A stretch of DNA of 16,517 nt, taken from NCBI GenBank assembly GCA_965365285.1, contig CBDUBC010000060.1:1-16517 (forward strand). The letters are read 5' to 3'. The notes beneath the pieces were generated by a model. That model saw only the letters and a program-made list of their open reading frames with translations. It was not told the DNA's origin and made no database searches. A program made the translations under genes and the position numbers. Positions 1 to 5,732 of the stretch are shown here, one piece after another (the first letter of the stretch is position 1; the number at the start of each line of letters is the position of its first letter). The DNA comes from JAURDE01 sp965365285 (GTDB lineage Bacteria; Bdellovibrionota; Bacteriovoracia; Bacteriovoracales; Bacteriovoracaceae).

Positions 1-1728
1 GGAAAAGATACCTCTCTTGAAGAGACTATTTCAAAAATGAGTGAACTCCTTAAAAGCTTAGGAATTAATATCGAAATTGCTAGTTGGAGAAATCTTGTAC
101 CTCATGTCTGGTCTGTCCATATAAGAGATGCAGATTCACCGATGTGTTACACTAACGGGAAAGGCTCCTCAAAAGAAGCGGCCCTTGCTTCTGCGCTTGG
201 GGAATACCTTGAACGGATTAGTAATAATTATTTTTATAACGACTACTATCTTGGAGAGGAGATCGCAAACTCCGAATTCGTTCATTACCCCAACGAAAAA
301 TGGTTTCCTATTAGTGAAGATATTCCTGAAGGTCTCATGGATCCCTACCTTCACGAAATCTATAACCCTGAGGGTGAGCTCCGAGCCGAACACCTCATAG
401 ACACGAACTCAGGAAATTTTGATCGTGGAATATGCGCTATTCCATTTGAAAGACAATCCGATAAAAAGAACGTTTATATTCCTGTTAACCTTATTGGAAA
501 CCTTTTTGTTTCCAATGGCATGAGTGCAGGAAACACGAAATACGAGGCTCGAGTTCAGGCCATATCAGAAATATTTGAAAGAGCAGTAAAAAATAAGATC
601 ATAAGAGAAGAAATTTCTCTTCCTAATGTTCCTCAATGCATACTTCAAAAATATCCTTCCATTTGCGAAGGCATTCAAAAGCTCGAGGAAAAGGGTTTTC
701 CGATTATCGTTAAGGATGCTTCTCTTGGTGGAAGATTTCCTGTGATGTGTGTGGCTCTTCTCAACCCTAAAAATGGAGGTGTTTATGCCTCTTTTGGCGC
801 TCATCCTCGTTTTGAAGTCGCTCTTGAAAGAAGCTTAACGGAGCTTCTCCAAGGACGAAGTTTTGAAGGACTCAATGATTGTATACCTCCAACATTTAAT
901 TCTTTCGCCATTACTGAGCATAATAATATCGTTGATCACTTTATCGACTCCATTGGCGTTATTTCATGGAAGTTTTTTAGTGAAAAAAATGATTATGAAT
1001 TTTATGATTGGAATTTTTCCGGCTCTACCCAAGAAGAATATGATTACCTCATGGGAATTTTTAAACAGATCGAAAAAGAAGTTTATATTGCTGATTATGA
1101 AGAACTGGGCGCCAAGGCCTGTAGAGTTCTCGTCCCTAATTATTCTGAAATCTATGAGGTAAACGATTTGATCTGGGATAATCATAATAAGGCACTTGAT
1201 TTTAGAACTGAAATTCTCAATCTTCATAACCTTGAAGATGAAGAACTTGAATCTCTCATTGAAAGACTTGAAGAGCACGGGCATGATGACCAAATGGTGA
1301 TTTCTGAACTTATCGGAGTCGCTTTTGAAGAAGCTACTAACTGGGGTCAACTCACTGTTGGTGAAGTCAAACTTCTTTGTTTTCTGGCACTAAAACGCTT
1401 TGAAGAGGCGAAAGAAATAACTGAACTTTTTGTGGCCTATAACGATTGCCTCCCTGAAAGAAAAAGTTTTTTTAGAATACTCAATGCTCTTCTTGATATC
1501 ACCCTAGAAGAGCTCGAATTTGAGCATTATCTTCCAACCATGGAAAAGATGTATGGAAAAGAGCTTATTAAAAACGCGCTTGGCTCCATTACTGGTGAGG
1601 TGCGATTCTTTGGACTTGAAGATCTTAAAGGTAGTGTTCAAAATATTGAAAAACATCAAAAGCTTATTTCGAGTTATTTAAAACTTCAAAAGGCAAAATC
1701 TAAGTTTCACTTTAAAAATCCTTCCTAG
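1..1728 (+). CDS. ycaO: YcaO-domain protein (E. coli YcaO type), 5'-truncated by window edge
   Basis: YcaO-superfamily ATP-using protein of the full-length E. coli YcaO type, a cytoplasmic protein reported to help RimO-dependent methylthiolation of ribosomal protein S12. The first in-frame ATG is at 37, but the frame is open back to base 1 and its codons read GKDTSLEETISK, which resembles the E. coli N-terminus (GKDAALEDSIA, from memory). The true start is therefore probably a few codons upstream of the window. Numbering from the Met at 37, ATP-site motifs are visible: SALGEYLER (52-60), SEIFER (177-182) and the TELLQGR block (268-274). The rest, about 395-563, is helical and resembles the TPR-like tail of E. 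coli YcaO. The end lacks the PxPxP tail of azoline-forming YcaOs, so peptide cyclodehydration is unlikely. The family call is firm; the S12 role is inherited from E. coli. Confidence 0.93.
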   Translation, partial: GKDTSLEETISKMSELLKSLGINIEIASWRNLVPHVWSVHIRDADSPMCYTNGKGSSKEAALASALGEYLERISNNYFYNDYYLGEEIANSEFVHYPNEKWFPISEDIPEGLMDPYLHEIYNPEGELRAEHLIDTNSGNFDRGICAIPFERQSDKKNVYIPVNLIGNLFVSNGMSAGNTKYEARVQAISEIFERAVKNKIIREEISLPNVPQCILQKYPSICEGIQKLEEKGFPIIVKDASLGGRFPVMCVALLNPKNGGVYASFGAHPRFEVALERSLTELLQGRSFEGLNDCIPPTFNSFAITEHNNIVDHFIDSIGVISWKFFSEKNDYEFYDWNFSGSTQEEYDYLMGIFKQIEKEVYIADYEELGAKACRVLVPNYSEIYEVNDLIWDNHNKALDFRTEILNLHNLEDEELESLIERLEEHGHDDQMVISELIGVAFEEATNWGQLTVGEVKLLCFLALKRFEEAKEITELFVAYNDCLPERKSFFRILNALLDITLEELEFEHYLPTMEKMYGKELIKNALGSITGEVRFFGLEDLKGSVQNIEKHQKLISSYLKLQKAKSKFHFKNPS

Positions 1729-1730
1729 AA

Positions 1731-1749
1731 AATAACCAGGTTATTTTTT
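1731..1749 (+). terminator. Weak rho-independent terminator after ycaO
   Basis: AATAACC-A-GGTTATT is a perfect inverted repeat that continues into a T run, starting two bases after the ycaO stop. Physically it folds as a short AT-rich stem with a CCAGG loop, so termination may be inefficient. Confidence 0.45.
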
Positions 1750-1750
1750 A

Positions 1751-1759
1751 TGCTATAAT
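1751..1759 (+). promoter_or_regulatory. Extended -10 promoter for the PLD-like gene
   Basis: TGCTATAAT is a perfect extended -10 (TGnTATAAT) lying 31 nt before the start codon. No good -35 is visible at the right distance, which is normal for extended -10 promoters. A GGGAG ribosome site at 1780-1784 follows, 6 nt before the ATG at 1791. Confidence 0.6.
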
Positions 1760-1790
1760 TTAATCTCGTTACCAGGAATGGGAGATAATA

Positions 1791-3350
1791 ATGTATAGAA
1801 CTTTGTTCATCTTTACGCTCATAACTTTTTCTCTTAATAGCTTTGCCTTATCCCCTAAAAAGCGATCGAGAGTTTGTGAGAAAAATCAAAACTTAAACTC
1901 GAAAGATATATTTGAAGATCTTATTAAACTCACTAGAAATAATAAACTCAAAAATACAGTACCAATGGAATCTAAACAACTTTATTATCCGAACTCAAAC
2001 ATCTACAAAAACATATTAAAAGCTTCCAATAAAGATCTTTTTAAATACATTGGACGAATTATAAGAAATGCCAGAAAGCAAGTATTTCTTCAAACCTTTC
2101 TTTATCAAAGTAACTCCTATGCTGGAAGAAAGATCGTAAAAGCACTATTGGAACTGGAAAAAAACGTAAAAAAAAGAAAGGGAGAACCTGTTCATGTTCA
2201 CTTGTTAATTAATTCACCAGTGGCCTTTGCAGGATTCTATTCAAAATTCCCTGGTGTATTTAATCGAAAAAGCAAAAAAGATCAAGATGGATACTACAAT
2301 CTTGGGCTAAAACAAACTTTAGACCCTAACTATGTGGTTCTAAAGATTAAAACATTTAATCACGCTCTTTTGGGGGCCACGCATGCAAAAACGATTGTCG
2401 TCGATAACGCCATAGGAATTGTCACTGGTGCTAACCTTAAAGAAACTCACGATCTACTCAAACAAGACAATGACTTATACACCGTCAGAAATGACGATCA
2501 TGCCTTTATTTTAACAGGAAGTGTTGTAGAAGGCTTTGTTGATGACTTTAAGACGGCATGGGATAAAGAAGGTGAATTTTATCGATCGAATATTATCGAT
2601 TTGGATAAAAAACCTGTAACTGAAAAAAATCGACTTTTAGCCCCAATCATAATTAATCAAAATCAAATGAGTTTATTTCAAAACGAAATCTTTAAAGACC
2701 TTAATAAGAAGCAATTTACCAATGATCGATTAGGTCTTGGAATTAAAGCACTAAGTTTCAACAAAACCGACTTTGTTCAAAATGTGCACGTTATCTTGGT
2801 TACAAAATCTCACAGAGAAATAATTAATCGAAATGATTCAATTTTTCACAACCAAGTTTTTTATAGTCTTATCGATAATGCCAAGAGCAGATTAAATATC
2901 ATTTCACCATCACTTAACCAGGCCAACGTCATTGAAAAAATTATTAAAAGTGCCCAAAGAGGAGTTCAAGTAAACATTGTATTAAGTAAAAATTATCAAG
3001 ACCATAAAGCGAATAAGCCCTTTCAAGGTGGAACCAATCAAAGCAATGTCGATAAGATCATCAATGCCTTAAAAAAGGATAAAGATCCAACCAATGATAA
3101 CAATGTTCAATTTCGATGGTTTAAAAGTATATCTGGAGAACTAAGTAATGCCATGACTAACAGTTCTCACACCAAATATTTATCTGCGGATAATGAGATT
3201 GTTTTAACTGGCTCATCTAATCTTGATATGCAGTCTTTTTATCAATCAAGAGAGTTTAATGTCGCACTGAGCAGTACGGAAGTGGCAAAGCTATGGTGCC
3301 AGCAATTATTTGAGCCCGTATGGGAAAGGGCACTCCCGGCTACCCATTAA
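1791..3350 (+). CDS. Exported phospholipase D-family protein with two HKD motifs
   Basis: Phospholipase D superfamily enzyme, probably periplasmic or secreted. Residues 1-19 look like a Sec signal peptide (hydrophobic core, cleavage near SFA-LS). Both catalytic HxKxxxxD motifs are intact: HAKTIVVD (H198, K200, D205) followed by GIVTGANL, and HTKYLSAD (H460, K462, D467) followed by IVLTGSSNLD. At 519 aa with two half-sites it has the layout of cardiolipin synthase/PLD-type enzymes, but it lacks the N-terminal membrane helices of ClsA, and a signal peptide replaces them. The substrate could be phospholipid or nucleic acid; the sequence does not decide. It has its own promoter and a good ribosome site. 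The csoR gene follows after 49 nt or less with no clear terminator, so read-through is possible. Confidence 0.88.
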   Translation: MYRTLFIFTLITFSLNSFALSPKKRSRVCEKNQNLNSKDIFEDLIKLTRNNKLKNTVPMESKQLYYPNSNIYKNILKASNKDLFKYIGRIIRNARKQVFLQTFLYQSNSYAGRKIVKALLELEKNVKKRKGEPVHVHLLINSPVAFAGFYSKFPGVFNRKSKKDQDGYYNLGLKQTLDPNYVVLKIKTFNHALLGATHAKTIVVDNAIGIVTGANLKETHDLLKQDNDLYTVRNDDHAFILTGSVVEGFVDDFKTAWDKEGEFYRSNIIDLDKKPVTEKNRLLAPIIINQNQMSLFQNEIFKDLNKKQFTNDRLGLGIKALSFNKTDFVQNVHVILVTKSHREIINRNDSIFHNQVFYSLIDNAKSRLNIISPSLNQANVIEKIIKSAQRGVQVNIVLSKNYQDHKANKPFQGGTNQSNVDKIINALKKDKDPTNDNNVQFRWFKSISGELSNAMTNSSHTKYLSADNEIVLTGSSNLDMQSFYQSREFNVALSSTEVAKLWCQQLFEPVWERALPATH

Positions 3351-3399
3351 ATCTTCCAGAAATCATTTACAGGAAAATACTAAGGTGATACCAAGAGTC

Positions 3400-3717
3400 A
3401 TGAAAATCGAGACTTCTCAAGAAATTACAAAGATTCCTAAAATTGGTACCGACCACAGAGCTCTTTTGAATCGGCTCAAACGAATTGAGGGACAACTTAA
3501 AACCATTACGCGTAATGTAGAAGATCAAAAGTATTGCATCGGTATCATCTATCAGGTGAAATCGATTCGCTCCGCCCTTAAGTCTCTAGAATTAGAGTTC
3601 ATTAAAGGTCACCTCAATGGTTGTGTAAGAAAATCCCTAGAGAACCAAAATGAAGGGGACCTTGATACAAAAATTGAAGAAATTATCTCCCTTTTTGAGA
3701 AGGCCCATAAACTTTAA
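3400..3717 (+). CDS. csoR: CsoR/RcnR-family metal-sensing repressor, Cu(I) type
   Basis: All-helical DNA-binding repressor of the CsoR/RcnR (DUF156) family, which leaves DNA on binding its effector. The hallmark LLNRLKRIEGQL is at 22-33. The ligand positions are C46, H71 and C75, with the 25-residue and 4-residue spacings of the C36-H61-C65 Cu(I) set of M. tuberculosis CsoR. The retained His argues against the persulfide-sensing CstR subclass, and the absence of an RcnR-like N-terminal His argues against Ni/Co. The start is uncertain. I give ATG 3400, but GTG 3385 has a better ribosome site (AGGA at 3371-3374) and adds five residues. An ATG at 3310 would overlap the PLD gene and give an unusually long N-terminus. 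G-tract elements upstream of the next two operons are its likely operators. No copA is in the window. Confidence 0.88.
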   Translation: MKIETSQEITKIPKIGTDHRALLNRLKRIEGQLKTITRNVEDQKYCIGIIYQVKSIRSALKSLELEFIKGHLNGCVRKSLENQNEGDLDTKIEEIISLFEKAHKL

Positions 3718-3736
3718 TATAGTCCCCCCTCCTATA
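3718..3736 (+). promoter_or_regulatory. Putative CsoR operator in front of operon A
   Basis: TATAG-TCCCCCCTC-CTATA: TATAG/CTATA arms flanking a six-base C tract, immediately after the csoR stop. Its reverse complement matches the element at 5640-5658 at 15 of 19 positions. CsoR/RcnR operators are typically TA-flanked G/C tracts. The right arm contains a TATATT that could serve as a -10 (3733-3738), so a bound repressor would cover it. The arms followed by T's could also fold as a weak csoR terminator. Confidence 0.6.
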
Positions 3737-3742
3737 TTTTTA

Positions 3743-3771
3743 TTGAGAAGATAATCTAGTTACCCTATTTT
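3743..3771 (+). promoter_or_regulatory. Alternative promoter giving a leaderless operon A mRNA
   Basis: TTGAGA (3743-3748), a 17-bp spacer, then TATTTT (3766-3771). Transcription from it would begin at or next to the ATG at 3778, which has no Shine-Dalgarno sequence. It lies just downstream of the putative CsoR operator. The TATATT inside the operator is the competing candidate -10. Confidence 0.35.
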
Positions 3772-3777
3772 GACTAA

Positions 3778-4311
3778 ATGAAAGCAATTCTTTTTTTTCT
3801 TTTTTCTCTCCCTTTACTTGCCGGTGTGAATCTTTCAGAAATTAAAGGTCTCGACCTTGTAACTGGGGAAAAGAAGACCATTATCTTGGAAAGACCTACT
3901 GTTTTTCTTTTTCTATCGAGCAAATGTCCTTGCTCTAAGGGGCATATCCAACATCTCAATGAGCTTCAAAAACAATTCCCTCAGTTTGATTTTATTGGGT
4001 TTAATTCCAACCAAGATGAAAAGCTTGAGAGGTCGTTAAAATATTTTTCAAACTCTGAAGTCAATTTTCCAGTCCTTCGAGATGAAAAGGCAAAAATTGC
4101 TGATCTCCTTGGCGCTCTAAAAACTCCTCATGTATTCGTTATCGATTCTCAAAAAGATATTTTATTTGAAGGCGGAGTTACAAGTTCTCGAACTTTTTCA
4201 AGAGCGAAGCATCACTATTTAGAAGAGGCCCTCACTTTTATTGCTAAAGGAAATCCGCCTCCAAAAGAGCATGTTCGAACTCTGGGGTGTTATATTTCAA
4301 GAAATGAATAA
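3778..4311 (+). CDS. Exported redoxin (AhpC/TSA, PRX_like1 type) with CPC motif
   Basis: Thioredoxin-fold protein of the AhpC/TSA-redoxin superfamily, 177 aa. A hydrophobic N-terminus (2-16) suggests export to the periplasm. The active-site region reads FLFLSSKCPCSKGH with C50 and C52, a CxC arrangement rather than the CxxC of thioredoxins or the CxxxC of Sco proteins. A cis-Pro loop is suggested by KTPHVFVID, and the C-terminus ends TLGCYI with C171, like the GCxI tail of PRX_like1 proteins. Inferred role: thiol redox chemistry or Cu(I) handling in the envelope, given the upstream CsoR box and the operon partners. No ribosome site precedes the ATG. It overlaps the next gene by 8 nt. Family call good, function open. 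Confidence 0.8.
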   Translation: MKAILFFLFSLPLLAGVNLSEIKGLDLVTGEKKTIILERPTVFLFLSSKCPCSKGHIQHLNELQKQFPQFDFIGFNSNQDEKLERSLKYFSNSEVNFPVLRDEKAKIADLLGALKTPHVFVIDSQKDILFEGGVTSSRTFSRAKHHYLEEALTFIAKGNPPPKEHVRTLGCYISRNE

Positions 4312-4729
4312 ACTTATTTTAATTCCCTTATTTATCTTTCTAAGTTGTGGTAAATCGCCGCTGTTTAATCATACCAAGGAAAGCGACAAGCAGAATAGAA
4401 TTTCAACACGGAGAGATCCTACTGCCATTTATCCAGCTTTATCATTGGAGATTCAGTGGCTCAAAGGGCCACGATTCTATGATGAATCTTCCTTAATTCT
4501 TTTTATTAAAGATAGTAAAGGAGAGCTGATCGATTTTTCGGATGAGTTTGAATTCCAAATTTGGATGCCAACAATGGGACATGGGTCCTCCCCAGTAAAA
4601 ATTCAAAAACTCAGTCAAGGGATCTATAAAATTATAGATATCTATTTTATTATGCCTGGATATTGGGAGCTTCAAATCAAACAGAGTAAAGAATCCCAAT
4701 ATCGTATCCTCTCAGCAATCGATTTATGA
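4304..4729 (+). CDS. YtkA-like putative lipoprotein, operon A paralogue
   Basis: A 141-aa protein with a lipoprotein-like N-terminus, NKLILIPLFIFLSCG (putative lipidated C15), then a linker and one small beta-rich domain (about 45-141). The domain carries WMPTMGHGS (87-95), the MPxMxHG signature of YtkA-like/FixH-like domains, where Met and His are candidate Cu ligands (M88, M91, H93), followed by a FIMPGYWEL block. It is clearly homologous to the 7683-8057 product: both share EW..GPR.Y.ES, WMP.M.HGS.PV and FIM.G.WE. The start at 4304 is chosen over an in-frame ATG at 4241 because only 4304 puts the signal peptide at the N-terminus. That start overlaps the redoxin stop, implying translational coupling. 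It overlaps the next gene through ATGA. Family assignment is from motif recognition. Confidence 0.77.
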   Translation: MNKLILIPLFIFLSCGKSPLFNHTKESDKQNRISTRRDPTAIYPALSLEIQWLKGPRFYDESSLILFIKDSKGELIDFSDEFEFQIWMPTMGHGSSPVKIQKLSQGIYKIIDIYFIMPGYWELQIKQSKESQYRILSAIDL

Positions 4730-5634
4730 AAAAGCTTGTTTTATTTATTTTCCTAATTTCCACCAAGGCGTATTCAGCGGCTTGCTGTGGTGGAGGAGTA
4801 TCTGGAATGCCTCTTCTTATTACAGGAGACTTTAAAGCGCTTTTCATGGCGAGTCTGAGTCAAGATGAAATCATTGGAGATGACTTCTCTAAGAGTCAAG
4901 AGTTTGTCTTCTACTCCAAGGAAAACCAAACTAAATCAGAAGTGCTTTCACTAAAAAATGCCTACCTTTTAAGCGACACTATTCAGTTCGGTTTTGGTAC
5001 GGGTGTTCTTCAAAAAAGAAGGGCCCTACCTAATGGGACCGAAGAGTCCTCAAGTGGTCTAACAGACTCGCACTTTCAGCTTACCTATGAGTTTTTACCA
5101 GAACGTTATTACTCCGTTTGGAAACCTCGAGCTTTCTTTTATACTAAATGGGTTTTTCCAACGGGGTCTCATACCTACGAGTCTGAAAATCTATATCGAA
5201 CAGATGTTCATGGTCTGGGACTTATTGTTCCGTCATTAGGGGTTGCCTTCTTTAAAATACTGAAGCAATGGGATCTACTTTTAACAACTGAATTGCACCA
5301 CGGCCTTTCCCGAGACTTTGATGGACTTAAAGTAGAACCAAGTCTTGGAGGAAGTCTCACGCTAGCAGCTGGATATAACACTAAAAGCTTCCCCCTTCGC
5401 ATTGGTTTTGCTCTTACCCCAAAGTATGAAGGGAAAAAGAAGTTATCAGGAACAATCAATTCAGAAACAAGTTCTCAAATAGTCTGGGATACTATGATTA
5501 ATATCAGTTATCTTTTACCCAATAGCTATTCCCTTTCCACATTCTACAGAGATCAAACTCTTATGGGGCCTGCAAAAAATACGGACCTAACAAGAAGTGT
5601 TGGTGTTAGTTTAACCAAACAATTAGAACTCTAA
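4726..5634 (+). CDS. Putative outer-membrane beta-barrel with CCGGG N-terminus
   Basis: A 302-aa protein with a signal peptide (KKLVLFIFLISTKAYSA) and then ACCGGG at the mature N-terminus (C20, C21). The remainder alternates polar and hydrophobic residues with many aromatic and glycine positions, as in strands of an outer-membrane barrel, and resembles the generic transporter/MetA-pathway (PF13557-like) barrels. The vicinal cysteines could bind Cu(I) or, if SAAC works as a lipobox, carry lipid. Both are inference. It is the third gene of operon A and starts in the ATGA overlap with the YtkA-like gene. The neighbours suggest metal or small-molecule passage across the outer membrane. A specific substrate cannot be read from the sequence. 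Confidence 0.7.
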   Translation: MKKLVLFIFLISTKAYSAACCGGGVSGMPLLITGDFKALFMASLSQDEIIGDDFSKSQEFVFYSKENQTKSEVLSLKNAYLLSDTIQFGFGTGVLQKRRALPNGTEESSSGLTDSHFQLTYEFLPERYYSVWKPRAFFYTKWVFPTGSHTYESENLYRTDVHGLGLIVPSLGVAFFKILKQWDLLLTTELHHGLSRDFDGLKVEPSLGGSLTLAAGYNTKSFPLRIGFALTPKYEGKKKLSGTINSETSSQIVWDTMINISYLLPNSYSLSTFYRDQTLMGPAKNTDLTRSVGVSLTKQLEL

Positions 5635-5639
5635 TTTTT

Positions 5640-5658
5640 TATAGGGGGGTGTCCTATA
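5640..5658 (+). promoter_or_regulatory. Putative CsoR operator in front of operon B
   Basis: TATAGGGGGGTGTCCTATA: a six-base G tract between TATAGG and CCTATA arms, five bases after the operon A stop. It is the inverted counterpart of the 3718-3736 element (15 of 19 identical to its reverse complement). As there, the right arm merges into TATATT (5655-5660), a candidate -10 that a bound repressor would cover. No T run follows, so it is not a terminator for operon A. Confidence 0.6.
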
Positions 5659-5719
5659 TTAAATATTTTCACCACTTTCCATTTTCGCTAAAAATAATCC
5701 ATTATTAATTTTATCATTT

Positions 5720-5732
5720 GGAGTTTCTTTTG
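5720..5732 (+). promoter_or_regulatory. Ribosome site fixing a TTG start at 5730
   Basis: GGAG at 5720-5723 lies 6 nt before a TTG at 5730. The earlier in-frame TTG at 5718 overlaps this GGAG and has no ribosome site of its own. The later start also gives a typical signal peptide beginning MKLP. Confidence 0.6.

Noticed and set aside
37..1728. Azoline-forming YcaO (RiPP) biosynthesis
   Set aside because: No PxPxP tail, no precursor-like small gene or RiPP partner nearby, and close agreement with the E. coli YcaO layout.
3310..3399. Longer csoR start at ATG 3310
   Set aside because: It would overlap the PLD gene by 41 nt and add 30 residues not typical of the family; ATG 3400 or GTG 3385 fits better.
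3718..3741. Element after csoR read only as a rho-independent terminator
   Set aside because: The C tract cannot pair within the hairpin, leaving only a short AT-rich stem, and a matching element at 5640 has no T run; an operator explains both copies. Minor terminator activity is not excluded.
4241..4303. Longer start for the operon A YtkA-like gene at ATG 4241
   Set aside because: It would bury the lipoprotein signal sequence behind 21 residues and overlap the redoxin gene by 71 nt.
3778..4311. Sco-type copper chaperone identity for the redoxin
   Set aside because: Sco proteins use CxxxC plus a distal His; this protein has CPC and a C-terminal GCYI tail.
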